Assembly (NCBI GenBank): GCA_965140365.1
Contig: OZ223196.1
Source of the DNA: Hydrogenovibrio sp965140365
GTDB lineage: Bacteria; Pseudomonadota; Gammaproteobacteria; Thiomicrospirales; Thiomicrospiraceae
Reading direction: 5' to 3' (one strand)
DNA: 64,000 bases
The position numbers and the translations under genes are program-made. Below the pieces are notes generated by a model. That model did not search any database, had not been told where the DNA came from, and saw only the letters and a program-made list of their open reading frames with translations. This document shows positions 36,279 through 45,056 of this stretch, one piece after another (position 1 is the stretch's first letter; each line of letters opens with the position of its first letter).

Positions 36279-36754
36279 TTGTGGTGTCCTTTAATCCAGC
36301 TGCGGGCGTAATCCAGCGTTTCACGAATCGCGGCTTCCGATTGAATCGGGTTAGGTCGATAAGCCGATTCCAGGCAGGCCTGGAGATATTCCGGCTGGTT
36401 GATGTAGAGTGCGGTCTGATGCAGAAAATTCACCCAGGCCTGGCCGCTGAGTTCGGCCACCTGGCGGCGGCCGTAGTTGGTGATGGCGACCTGTTTGAGC
36501 AGTTTGTTGGCCAATTGCAATTGTTGTTGTGGGGTGTCCGCTTGAGCGATTTGCTGGTCGAACAGCTTCAGCGCTTCCTCACGATAGCGATTGTTGCGTT
36601 TTTGGGTCAGGTAATACCAGGTTAAGCCGATCAAAATCCCGCCGATGCCGACGAACAAACCAATCAGCGTTTGTGACAGCGGCCACCACCCGACCGGATC
36701 GGGAACGGCGATGTCGTTCATTTGAGCCAGCAATTGTTCGATTTTCGGGTCCAT
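36275..36754 (-). CDS. DUF4381 protein (first Bat operon)
   Basis: 159-residue protein with one transmembrane helix near residues 27-48 (LIGLFVGIGGILIGLTWYYL) and a cytoplasmic helical region, the profile of DUF4381 proteins that sit between DUF58 and VWA genes in Bat operons. Stop and start overlap those of its neighbours. A CCAGGCCTGG copy at 36434 encodes Q-A-W in SGQAWVNF, and a one-mismatch copy lies 60 bases further on at 36374. Confidence 0.75.
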   Translation of the reverse strand: MDPKIEQLLAQMNDIAVPDPVGWWPLSQTLIGLFVGIGGILIGLTWYYLTQKRNNRYREEALKLFDQQIAQADTPQQQLQLANKLLKQVAITNYGRRQVAELSGQAWVNFLHQTALYINQPEYLQACLESAYRPNPIQSEAAIRETLDYARSWIKGHHK

Positions 36755-37668
36755 TATCGAAAAATTCCTTGTGCCATCAGGGCTTTGACCGGGTCTTCGT
36801 CGGTGGCGATGTCCACCAGCGGCAGATGCCAGGGGGCGAGTTGTTGATGCAGGGTTTGCCAGGCATTTTCGTACAGTTCGGTGTATTGCTCGCGAAACGC
36901 TTCATCCAGCGTATTGAGCGCCATTTCGTGGTCGCCGTCGGTCAGTTTCAGTTGCCCCAGCGTCGGCAGATGAATTTCCAGCGGATCGTAGACATGCAGT
37001 AGTGTGATGTCGGCATGGCGCTTCAGTTGGGTCAGTTTTTCAATGAAGGCGTCGCTGCTGTTCAGGAAATCGCCAATCAGAAACACGCGGGTGCCGGGCC
37101 GCAAATGTTTTTGCAGTTGCGACAGTTGTGTTACCCACTGTTCCGAAGACGAAGTGCCGGGCGAGGAGAGTTGCTGTTGCAACGCCAGGCTTTGATGCAG
37201 AAACTGCATCACGGAGGTTTGGTGATGGCGCGGTTCCACCCACTGATGACCGAGATGATTGAAAACCAGCCCGCCGAAGCGATCGCCTTGTTGCAAGGTG
37301 ACCCAGCCCAAAGCGGCGAGCAGTTGCAAGGCCATATCGGATTTGAAACGGGAACGGGAACCGAAAAACAGTTTCGGGGTTTGCTCCAACACGCAGACCA
37401 CGGGTTTTTCCAGTTCTTCGGTAAAGACTTTGGTGTGGGTTTTCTGGGTGCGGGCGCTGACTTTCCAGTCGATGTGGCGCACGTCGTCTCCGGCGGTGTA
37501 TTCGCGTACTTCGCTGAACTCCATGCCGCGGCCTTTACGAATGGCTTGGTGGTAACCGCCTTTTTCCGAAATGAGTTTTTGTTGCTGCGCCAGGCGTCGC
37601 GGTTTCACGTGAAACCGTAGGGCAATCAAGTCGTCCATTTGGGTGTAGGGGCTGGCGGCGTAGGGCAT
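36754..37668 (-). CDS. DUF58 protein (first Bat operon)
   Basis: 304-residue soluble protein with the DUF58 signature GRGMEFSEVREYTAGDD followed by VRHIDWKVSAR, then a VWA-like fold. DUF58 proteins are encoded next to MoxR ATPases, here 16 bases downstream of moxR, and may be its adaptor. An exact parS-like 14-mer lies at 37602-37615 near the N-terminal codons. Confidence 0.85.
   Translation of the reverse strand: MPYAASPYTQMDDLIALRFHVKPRRLAQQQKLISEKGGYHQAIRKGRGMEFSEVREYTAGDDVRHIDWKVSARTQKTHTKVFTEELEKPVVCVLEQTPKLFFGSRSRFKSDMALQLLAALGWVTLQQGDRFGGLVFNHLGHQWVEPRHHQTSVMQFLHQSLALQQQLSSPGTSSSEQWVTQLSQLQKHLRPGTRVFLIGDFLNSSDAFIEKLTQLKRHADITLLHVYDPLEIHLPTLGQLKLTDGDHEMALNTLDEAFREQYTELYENAWQTLHQQLAPWHLPLVDIATDEDPVKALMAQGIFR
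37602..37615. other. parS-like site (exact)
   Basis: GTTTCACGTGAAAC, inside the DUF58 gene, encoding F-H-V-K. A different phase from the site in batD. Confidence 0.65.
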
Positions 37669-37684
37669 GCTGATGTCCTTGACC

Positions 37685-38668
37685 CTAAATCACCGGTACC
37701 AGTTTTAAGAGGTCGTCCACCAGGCTGTCGCTGGTTTTGCCGTTGGCTTCGGCTTCAAAACTGACCAGCAAACGGTGGCGGAACACATCGTGGACCACGG
37801 CTTGCACTTCTTCCGGCGAAACGAAGTCCTGTCCTTTCAGCCAGGCCAGCGCACGGGCGGTGCGCGACAGTGCGACGGTGGCACGCGGGCTGACACCGTA
37901 GTCAATGTAACGCGCCAATTCGGCATCGTATTTTTCCGCTTGACGGGTCGCCATGACCAGTTCGACAATGTAGGTTTTGGTTTCCTCGGACAGATACAAA
38001 TTGAGGATTTCGTCGCGCGCGCTGAACAGTTCGTCTTGCGACATCATTTCCGGGGTGGTGGTCATATCATCACGCGCTTCGCGTTCCACCAAATCGAGAA
38101 TCAATTTTTCCGCCGCCGAATTCGGATAGTCGATTTTGACGTGCATCATAAACCGGTCAAGCTGTGCTTCCGGTAGCGGATAGGTGCCTTCTTGCTCGAT
38201 GGGATTTTGTGTGGCCATGACCATAAACAACCGTTCCAGCGGCAAGCTGTGTTTGCCGACCGTGACCTGTTCCTCGGCCATGGCTTCCAAAAGCGCGGAT
38301 TGCACCTTGGCCGGGGCGCGGTTGATTTCGTCGGCCAGAATCAGGTTATGGAAAATCGGGCCTTTTTGCAGCGCGAAGTCACCGGTAGCTTGACGATAGA
38401 TTTCGGTACCGGTGATGTCGGACGGCAATAAATCCGGCGTAAACTGAATACGGTGGTAGTCGCCTTCAATGAGGCTGGCGAGGGTTTTAATCGCTTTGGT
38501 TTTCGCCAGGCCTGGCGGCCCTTCCACCAGTAAATGCCCGTCGGCCAACAGGGCGATGAGCATGCGTTGTGTCAGGTGGGATTGACCAATAATCTGCTGG
38601 TCGAGGGTGTCGAGCAGTTGCTGGGCTTTTTGTTGTAGGGTGGTTGTCGCAGTCGTCGTGGCGGTCAT
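37685..38668 (-). CDS. moxR: MoxR-family AAA+ ATPase (first Bat operon)
   Basis: Hexameric AAA+ ATPase of the MoxR family, a chaperone-like remodeller acting with VWA proteins. Walker A is EGPPGLAKTKAIKTLA (the CCAGGCCTGG copy at 38506 encodes its P-G-L), Walker B LILADEINRAP, sensor 1 ATQNP and sensor 2 SPRATVAL. The frame is open to 38716, but ATG at 38668 (MTATTTATTT) gives the family start. It heads the six-gene operon running to batD. Confidence 0.9.
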   Translation of the reverse strand: MTATTTATTTLQQKAQQLLDTLDQQIIGQSHLTQRMLIALLADGHLLVEGPPGLAKTKAIKTLASLIEGDYHRIQFTPDLLPSDITGTEIYRQATGDFALQKGPIFHNLILADEINRAPAKVQSALLEAMAEEQVTVGKHSLPLERLFMVMATQNPIEQEGTYPLPEAQLDRFMMHVKIDYPNSAAEKLILDLVEREARDDMTTTPEMMSQDELFSARDEILNLYLSEETKTYIVELVMATRQAEKYDAELARYIDYGVSPRATVALSRTARALAWLKGQDFVSPEEVQAVVHDVFRHRLLVSFEAEANGKTSDSLVDDLLKLVPVI

Positions 38669-38863
38669 TGGGCGTTCCATTTGATAAAACAGGGTTTGAT
38701 TCGGTTCCGTCGGCATTCCGGTGGCGCGGTGTCCGCCCGCTTGGCCGACGTTTCAGTCTTTTATGATTCGCGCGCTTTATTATAGGAGGATAAACGAATT
38801 TCTCAATTGAGAAAAGAGTAAAAGTCTCAGTAACCTTGGAGGAATCTTGACCATCGGTTTTGC

Positions 38864-38873
38864 CCAGGCCTGG
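38864..38873. repeat. CCAGGCCTGG palindrome (intergenic)
   Basis: Lies 19 bases past the stop of the hybrid kinase gene (minus) in the gap before moxR, with partial extension CCACCAGGCCTGGGC. A terminator role for the kinase gene is possible but the T-tract is absent. Confidence 0.65.
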
Positions 38874-38892
38874 TGGTTTCGGGAACGTTTGT

Positions 38893-41187
38893 TCAATGGT
38901 CGAGGAATTTGTGCAGAATGCGTTTTAATTCGCCAAGGTTGATGGGTTTGGCGAGGTATTCATTCATGCCGGCTTGGATGAAACGTTCACGGTCGCCGGT
39001 CATCGCATTGGCGGTTAAAGCGATAATCGGCAAGGTGTCGCCAATCGTGGGAAGTTTGCGAATACGTTTGGTGGCTTCGATGCCGTTCATGTTCGGCATG
39101 TTTTCGTCCATCAGCACCAAGTCGTATTCTGTATTTTGAACGGCTTCCACGGCTAACAATCCGTCTTGGGCGATATCGAACGTCAGTCCTTGTTTTTTGA
39201 GGATGGCGGACATCAGCATCTGGTTGGTTTGGTTGTCTTCCACCAGCAGGATATGGCCATGGAAGGGCTGAGTTTGTTCCGGGCGCTCGCTGTTCGGTGA
39301 TTGGTTTAATTGCACCACCTCGGCCGGAATGCTGAAAAAGAAGGTGCTTCCCTGGCCGAGTTCCGATTTAAGGTGCAGATGGCCGCCGAGCATTTCCACT
39401 AATTTGGCGCTGATGGTGAGCCCGAGGCCGGTGCCGCCGTATTTACGGGTGGTGGCGGTTTCCGCTTGCGAAAAGGCTTCGAAAATACGTTGCTGCGCTT
39501 CTTCAGACAGGCCGATGCCTTGATCTTTTACCGCGCAGAACAGAAAGCCGTCCTGATAGTCGATATCCAATGAAATGCTTTTTCCCGGATTGGTGAACTT
39601 GACGGCGTTGGAGAGCAGGTTGGTCAGCACTTGCTTAACACGCAGGATATCGGTTTTCAGGCCGGATGGTAAGGCTGACGACAGTTTGACGGAGAACGAA
39701 ATGTTTTTTTCGCTGCAACGGGCCTTGAAGAGGTCGGCGGTACTATTGAATTCAACGCGTGGGTCGAATTCGACCGGGTCGTATTCCAGCTTGCCGCTTT
39801 CGATTTTGCTGAAATCCAGAATGTCGTTGATGATGCCGAGCAGTGAATGGCCGGATTTGTCGATGGTGTCGAGGTATTTTTTGGCTTCTTCGTCAAGCGG
39901 TTTGTCTTTCAGCAGACCGATGAAACCGAGAATGGCGTTCAATGGCGTACGAATCTCGTGCGACATATTGGCCAGGAACTCGCCTTTTGCCTGAGTGGCC
40001 GCGAGGGCTTTGTTTTTCTGTTCTTCCAAGTCTTGGTTGATGTGTTCGTTTTCGGAGATATCGAACATTGAGATAATGAACCGCTGGTATTTATAGGATT
40101 TCACGGCGGAAACTTGGAAAGTGGTGGTTTTGCCTTTGTAGTCCACTTTGGCTTTGTGGGTAAGATGCGGGTTGTTGATAAGGTATTCAATCCAGTTTTC
40201 GTCGTCTTTTTTGTAAATGTAGCCGTCTTCTTTCACGAACAGATCGCAGATGCAGTCGTAATCTTCGGCGAATTCCTCCAGAGAGTGGTAATCCGGGAAG
40301 AACTGGTAGAAACCGCCACTGGCATCGATGATACGGGTGCCATCATTGACGATGATGATATTGGTTTGAGAATCGAGAATGTCCTGAGTGTAATCCTGGT
40401 TGATTTCAATTTGGCGAGTGGTGTTGCTGATGTTGCGGCTCAGTGCCCAAAAGCCAAGTAAGCCAAGAATCAAAGCGGATAGCGATAACAGGATTTGCAG
40501 GTTTCGGTATTCTTTTTTCTGGTCGTCCACTTCCTTTTGAATTTGCTGGAAGTTCAGTTTGTTGCGGTAGAAGATTCGGTTAGCGTCTTCTTTAATACGA
40601 TGAAATATCGGTTGGAAGAATTTGACTTCGAGTTTTAGCTTGGTCAGGGCATCGGCCAGTTTGGGGCTGTTCTCCAGGCGCAGCCGGTCAAGGTGATTGA
40701 GGTTTTTGGTCAGTTCGATGAGTTTGTCGTTGATGATTTGAAATTTTGGCAGAATGTCGGCGCGTGCAAAGGAGAAGTGGTCTTTCACCCGTGGCGTGTA
40801 CTGAAAGATTTCGAACTGTTCTTCGGTGTTGGGCAGGTTCAAATCCAAACGGTGTCGGTAAATACCGCCTTCGTTCAGAATAGCCAGAGAATGTTCAATT
40901 TCACGTTGTTGTTCGAGGATGTCCTCGGTCAGGATTTTGCGGAGGTGTTTGTTTGGAAACGCCGCCATCTGGAAAAAGTCGGATTCGATTTTATGGATTT
41001 CCAGAATGATCTCCTGACCGATGAGGTTTTCCACTTCGGAATTTTTAACTTTCATGTCCAGTTCATGGATAAAGTTAGAGACACTCAAGTTCAAGATGGC
41101 CTGGGAACCGAACCCGAAAATAAACACCATCAATAACAGAAAGAGATTGCGTGGGGTTTTGTTGAATTTTTGTTTGATGCGATTCAT
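38893..41187 (-). CDS. hybrid sensor histidine kinase
   Basis: 764-residue inner-membrane hybrid kinase. One helix at 14-34, a periplasmic helical region to about 230, a second helix (231-250), a PAS-like domain (270-380), HisKA with the phosphorylated His410 in ANMSHEIRTPLNAIL, the ATPase domain (NLLSNAVKFT; GGTGLGLTIS) and a receiver domain with Asp694 in VLMDENMPNMNG. No DNA-binding regulator is encoded nearby. Its start overlaps the binding-protein stop by four bases (ATGA), so the two are co-translated, and the periplasmic domain may take input from that protein. Confidence 0.9.
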   Translation of the reverse strand: MNRIKQKFNKTPRNLFLLLMVFIFGFGSQAILNLSVSNFIHELDMKVKNSEVENLIGQEIILEIHKIESDFFQMAAFPNKHLRKILTEDILEQQREIEHSLAILNEGGIYRHRLDLNLPNTEEQFEIFQYTPRVKDHFSFARADILPKFQIINDKLIELTKNLNHLDRLRLENSPKLADALTKLKLEVKFFQPIFHRIKEDANRIFYRNKLNFQQIQKEVDDQKKEYRNLQILLSLSALILGLLGFWALSRNISNTTRQIEINQDYTQDILDSQTNIIIVNDGTRIIDASGGFYQFFPDYHSLEEFAEDYDCICDLFVKEDGYIYKKDDENWIEYLINNPHLTHKAKVDYKGKTTTFQVSAVKSYKYQRFIISMFDISENEHINQDLEEQKNKALAATQAKGEFLANMSHEIRTPLNAILGFIGLLKDKPLDEEAKKYLDTIDKSGHSLLGIINDILDFSKIESGKLEYDPVEFDPRVEFNSTADLFKARCSEKNISFSVKLSSALPSGLKTDILRVKQVLTNLLSNAVKFTNPGKSISLDIDYQDGFLFCAVKDQGIGLSEEAQQRIFEAFSQAETATTRKYGGTGLGLTISAKLVEMLGGHLHLKSELGQGSTFFFSIPAEVVQLNQSPNSERPEQTQPFHGHILLVEDNQTNQMLMSAILKKQGLTFDIAQDGLLAVEAVQNTEYDLVLMDENMPNMNGIEATKRIRKLPTIGDTLPIIALTANAMTGDRERFIQAGMNEYLAKPINLGELKRILHKFLDH

Positions 41188-42056
41188 TGGCGAGCCTTGT
41201 GCGGTTCGTTTTTTTCCGCTGGAGGTAAGGCCGCGATGGCGTGTTTTAATTCGTCCGGGGTCAGGAAACCGTATTTGGCAAAGGTTTCCAGGCCGTGTTT
41301 CGAGCTGGCAAAGGCCATGAATTCCTTAGCGAGTTCCGGTTCGGTGGAAAACGACAACAGATTCAGTTCCAGAAGTTTGGGCGGTGCCAGCGATTTGGGC
41401 AACAAGATGGCGTCGACATACAATTCGGTTTCCGGCCATTTGGTCGTGGCATACCAGTTCAAAGCCAAGTCGGCATGGCGATTTTTGATGGCGTTGAAAA
41501 TACGGTGCGAGTCGGTGGTAAAGTAGGTGACGTTGTCATACACCTTGTCGGTAATGCCAACTTTGTCGAGCAGCGCTTTAGCGTTTTTGCCCACCGCGCC
41601 GGAGTCCGGTGCCGACAGCACCACGGAAATATCTGGGTCGTACAGTTGGTTCAGGTTGTCGGTTAAGTGTTTCGGGTTGCCTTCCGGCACCACCAGGGCA
41701 ATACGGTTGTATCCAACGAATACGTGGTCTTTTAATAATCCATCGGCTTGGTGTTTGATGCGATAAGCGTCGGAACCGGGAAAAAAGATATCGCCTTTGC
41801 GTTCCAGCTTCAAGGTGCGGTAAAGATAGCCACTGGCGCCTTGTTTGATGGTGACGTCGACATCATGAATGGCTTCGAATTCATAAGCCAGTTGCTGTAA
41901 GGGGCGCACCATGGTGATGCCGCTGTAGATGACCAGTTCCGGTTTGTCGCTTTTGTCGTCCGAGCCGAGGTTCAGTAATGCGCCATCCTGAGAATCGCAC
42001 CCCAACAATAGCAGGCTAAGTAATAGTGCTGACAGTAGGCGGAAAGGGTTCATCAT
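41184..42056 (-). CDS. periplasmic binding lipoprotein (ModA/PstS-like)
   Basis: Solute-binding lipoprotein with lipobox LLLGC and a mature type II binding fold resembling molybdate/tungstate or phosphate binding proteins (GASGYLYRTLKLERKGDIFFPGS; VVLSAPDSGAVGKNA). No transporter permease or ATPase genes are beside it; instead the downstream gene is a hybrid kinase joined by a four-base overlap, so it probably acts as a sensor input rather than a transport component. The frame is open to 42089; ATG at 42056 has GGA eight bases ahead and gives a compact signal peptide. Ligand unknown. Confidence 0.75.
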   Translation of the reverse strand: MMNPFRLLSALLLSLLLLGCDSQDGALLNLGSDDKSDKPELVIYSGITMVRPLQQLAYEFEAIHDVDVTIKQGASGYLYRTLKLERKGDIFFPGSDAYRIKHQADGLLKDHVFVGYNRIALVVPEGNPKHLTDNLNQLYDPDISVVLSAPDSGAVGKNAKALLDKVGITDKVYDNVTYFTTDSHRIFNAIKNRHADLALNWYATTKWPETELYVDAILLPKSLAPPKLLELNLLSFSTEPELAKEFMAFASSKHGLETFAKYGFLTPDELKHAIAALPPAEKNEPHKARQ

Positions 42057-42123
42057 CAGGAGTTTCCGGTCAATCTTGAGTCCTTTCATTCTACACCAAA
42101 TCCGCCCAGGAAAGCCGGCGGAT

Positions 42124-43122
42124 TTATTTAGGCTTATCCGCCAACATCACGGCGCGTAATGGCGCAGAATAGCCTTCAACCGTTTTATTATGGTCATTCG
42201 GGTCGAGGAAATCTTCAAGCGATTTCCAATCCATCCAATCCGTAGAACGTTGCTCTTCCAGTGAGGTTTGGTTGAGGTCCACGCAACGGACGTTTTTGAA
42301 GCCGCACTTTTCCAACCAGAGTTGCAGTTCGGCCACCGATGGAATGAACCAAACGTTGTTCATCTGCGCATAGCGTTCTCTCGGCACAAGCAATTGACCG
42401 AAATCGTCCGGCACCACCAGTGTTTCCAGCACCAATTCGCCGCCCGGGCGTAATTGACGTTTCAAGTCGAGAATGTGGTCGATGGGCGAGCGGCGATGGT
42501 AAAGCACACCCATCGAAAAGACCGTGTCGAACACCTCGGATTGCTGGCTCGCCGGAAGTTGTTCCAGTGTCAGCGGTAGGAAATAGGCCGGTAAGTCCTC
42601 TCCGAGGAAATGCTTGACGGCGAGAAACTGGGTCATAAACAGCATACTGGGGTCAACGCCGACCGCCAGAGACGCGCCGTCGCCCAACATGCGCCACAAG
42701 TGGTAGCCGCTGCCGCAACCGATGTCCAATACCTTGCGGCCTTTCAGAGGGGCCAAATGCGGTGCGACGCGATCCCATTTCCAGTCTGAACGCCATTCGG
42801 TGTCGATGGCGATGTTTTCGATCTCAAACGGCCCTTTTCGCCAGGGGATAAAGGCGCGTAATGCCTCGGTAAGTTCCGCGCGGTCAGTCTCGGAAAACCC
42901 TTCCGAACGAGCGGTGATGGCGCTTTGATTCAGCCAGGCCTGGTCGGAAGTGGGGAATTTCATAATGCGGTCCAACGCTGGCAACCAGCGCGGCAAATTG
43001 CCGTTGGCATCGGCGTCCAGCGCCATATCCAACGCCGGTGGCAGGCTGGTCAACCAATGATTGAGACGAAATTTTTCTAATTGGGGCCAGAAGTTGGCGT
43101 AATGTTGGTGATGGTGTTTCAC
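42124..43122 (-). CDS. cmoB: tRNA U34 carboxymethyltransferase
   Basis: CmoB, which transfers the carboxymethyl group of carboxy-SAM to 5-hydroxyuridine at wobble position 34 of certain tRNAs. The 332-residue length is standard; the SAM-binding Rossmann start is GRKVLDIGCGSGYHLWRML, followed by GVDPSMLFMTQF and the family segment FSMGVLYHRRSP. It is followed by nothing and preceded by cmoA on the same strand. A CCAGGCCTGG copy at 42934 encodes Q-A-W. Confidence 0.95.
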   Translation of the reverse strand: MKHHHQHYANFWPQLEKFRLNHWLTSLPPALDMALDADANGNLPRWLPALDRIMKFPTSDQAWLNQSAITARSEGFSETDRAELTEALRAFIPWRKGPFEIENIAIDTEWRSDWKWDRVAPHLAPLKGRKVLDIGCGSGYHLWRMLGDGASLAVGVDPSMLFMTQFLAVKHFLGEDLPAYFLPLTLEQLPASQQSEVFDTVFSMGVLYHRRSPIDHILDLKRQLRPGGELVLETLVVPDDFGQLLVPRERYAQMNNVWFIPSVAELQLWLEKCGFKNVRCVDLNQTSLEEQRSTDWMDWKSLEDFLDPNDHNKTVEGYSAPLRAVMLADKPK

Positions 43123-43157
43123 ATGGAACCTTTACGTTGTAAATTCAAGTCGTTCAA

Positions 43158-43883
43158 TTATTTGATGGCCAGAAAGGACGCGAAGTTATACGCCTGAAAC
43201 CAAATGTTGGCGTGTTCGAAACCGGCTTGTTTCAGGCGGTTCAAATGGGTGGCTTCGGTGTCGCTGATGAGCACGTTTTCCAAAGACGCGCGCTTCTGGC
43301 CGATTTCCAATTCGGAATAACCGTTGGCACGTTTGAACTGCAAATGCAAATGCTCGATGGCCTGTTGCATCGGTTCGGAATTGAAATGGATTTTTTCCGA
43401 TAAAATCAAAATGCCGCCCGGCTGCAATCCTTGATAAATTCGATTAACCAATAACTGGCGCGCCTCCGGTTCAATGAACTGCAAGGTGAAATTGATGACC
43501 ACCACCGACGCGTTTTCGATGACGGTCTCGGTCATGTCTTCGCACTGCAAGGTCACCGGAATGTCGGAATGAAAGCCTTCAATGTGCTCCCGAGCGCGGT
43601 TGATCATCGGCTGGGACGTATCCACGGCGATAATGCGGCAACCGGACGGCGCTTTGCGGCGCATGGTCAAGCTGGCTGCACCCAGCGAACAGCCCAAATC
43701 GTAAAGTTGGGAATCCGGTTGAGCATATTGCGCCGTCAGTTCTCCGATGCCGGTCAAGATGGTTTGATAACCCGGCACTGAGCGCTGAATCATATCTGGA
43801 AAGACGGCCACGACCGATTCGTCGAACTGAAATTCGCCGACGGCTTCATGGGGCTGGGCATAAATGGTGTCTTTCACAGTCAT
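43158..43883 (-). CDS. cmoA: carboxy-S-adenosylmethionine synthase
   Basis: CmoA, which converts SAM and prephenate to carboxy-SAM, the substrate of CmoB. The 241 residues contain QLYDLGCSLGAASLTMR, IIAVDTSQPMINRAREH and the conserved start DTIYAQP near the N-terminus and NFTLQFIEP in the core. It lies 35 bases upstream of cmoB in the same direction. Confidence 0.95.
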   Translation of the reverse strand: MTVKDTIYAQPHEAVGEFQFDESVVAVFPDMIQRSVPGYQTILTGIGELTAQYAQPDSQLYDLGCSLGAASLTMRRKAPSGCRIIAVDTSQPMINRAREHIEGFHSDIPVTLQCEDMTETVIENASVVVINFTLQFIEPEARQLLVNRIYQGLQPGGILILSEKIHFNSEPMQQAIEHLHLQFKRANGYSELEIGQKRASLENVLISDTEATHLNRLKQAGFEHANIWFQAYNFASFLAIK

Positions 43884-43991
43884 CCGGTCCTATGGGTTGC
43901 TTGATGGTGGCTTATTATAAAAGATTTGTAGGAAGCAGTGATAGTTGTGATGCTGGAGTGTATTGGAAAAATTGTTCGGATGCAGATCTTG

Positions 43992-44720
43992 TTAGATGTT
44001 CTTGATAAACACGTTCTCGCGATGAAACTTTAGATAAGGAAGACAGTCTTTTTCTACTTTGTAAAGGTTCATTGAGTTGGAAATCCCTAATTTTTGTAAA
44101 TCTTGTTTTTCCAGAAGAGGAGAAGTCATTAGAGCCCCATCATCAGTAAAGCTTATATATCCACGATCAAACAATTTGTCTAATGTTGGATTTAAAAGTA
44201 ATCCATTATGAGGATCAATTCGTTCTGAGTTTGTTGAACGGTGCCAAGGTTTTATATGTGACGCAACAAGCAAATCAACCCTGTCATATTCTGTTACAGC
44301 ACATTTTTTCCATATCGCAATGACAGCTTTGCGATATTTTCCCTGTCCCAGTCTAGTTTCAACTTCTGTTCTTGTAGCTGTTGAATCTACATCAATTATG
44401 GAAGAGATATCTAAAAAGACACTCGATATGTTCTTATTGTGTGATATGAACGCTAAATACTTATTCAAAGCCGATTTAATATTAGATATAGACGAATTTG
44501 ACGTATATTTTTTTCTTGTTCCTTGCGTGTTTCTTAGTTGTTGGAATATATTTTCTACTCCTTTTGGAGTCAGGTTGTCGTAATCGATTGTATATTGCTC
44601 GTTGACATACCGAAGCCAAGATAAGTAGTTTTTTTTGCTTCCTTCTCTTTCAGGTCCATGTGCGTCCATGTACCTAAAAAAATCTGCCTCATTCGGTATT
44701 GATGTCATAAATTGATCCAA
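43992..44720 (-). CDS. HNH endonuclease-like protein
   Basis: 242-residue protein. The C-terminal part has an HNH-2 type nuclease core: CAVTEYDRVDLLVASHIKPW followed by DPHNGLLLNPTLDKLFDRGY, as in restriction-type HNH proteins. The N-terminal half, with a SAM-like helical segment (NYLSWLRYVNEQY; IKSALNKYLAFISH), resembles the DNA-binding N-domain of phage-type integrases. Composition is about one-third GC in places, well below its neighbours. With the stranded fragment at 44778-44924 this looks like the remnant of an acquired restriction island between core genes. Confidence 0.75.
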   Translation of the reverse strand: MDQFMTSIPNEADFFRYMDAHGPEREGSKKNYLSWLRYVNEQYTIDYDNLTPKGVENIFQQLRNTQGTRKKYTSNSSISNIKSALNKYLAFISHNKNISSVFLDISSIIDVDSTATRTEVETRLGQGKYRKAVIAIWKKCAVTEYDRVDLLVASHIKPWHRSTNSERIDPHNGLLLNPTLDKLFDRGYISFTDDGALMTSPLLEKQDLQKLGISNSMNLYKVEKDCLPYLKFHRENVFIKNI

Positions 44721-44777
44721 ATCTAATGTTTAAGCTAACGGGGTGCGTTTTTGTGTGGCCGATCTGAGTTGCTTTGC

Positions 44778-44924
44778 TTAACCGTTGCCTGATTGCTTGA
44801 GATATTTTAAACCTTGATCCTTAGACCAGTGTAATAAATCTATTGCTTCTTTTATATCAACATCCGTGATAGGTGTATTTGCTAAATATTTTTTATTTCC
44901 TTCTTCATTTGTTATGAGTTATGC
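44778..44924 (-). pseudogene. C-terminal gene fragment
   Basis: An open frame without start codon: it opens after an in-frame stop and runs 48 codons or so to TAA, reading TNEEGNKKYLANTPITD then VDIKEAIDLLHWSKDQGL and ending in KQSGNG. The protein-like composition suggests the tail of a lost gene. No family recognised. Confidence 0.35.
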
Positions 44925-45056
44925 CTCAAATTAATTTAATTGGGATGATTAACACATTTAATCTAAGGCATTTTTGTCTTGTTATTTGATAGTACACTAA
45001 ATATTTTTGCGTAGCCAGTTGGCGCGCGTGCAGTAGCGTTCTTAGAACTGCCTTAT
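44925..45056. other. AT-rich intergenic stretch
   Basis: Between the gene fragment and mltC. No hairpin, palindrome copy or promoter recognised. Confidence 0.4.

Noticed and set aside
43111..43124. GTTTCACATGGAAC over the cmoB start
   Set aside because: Only 12 of 14 match parS and it breaks the central CACGTG.
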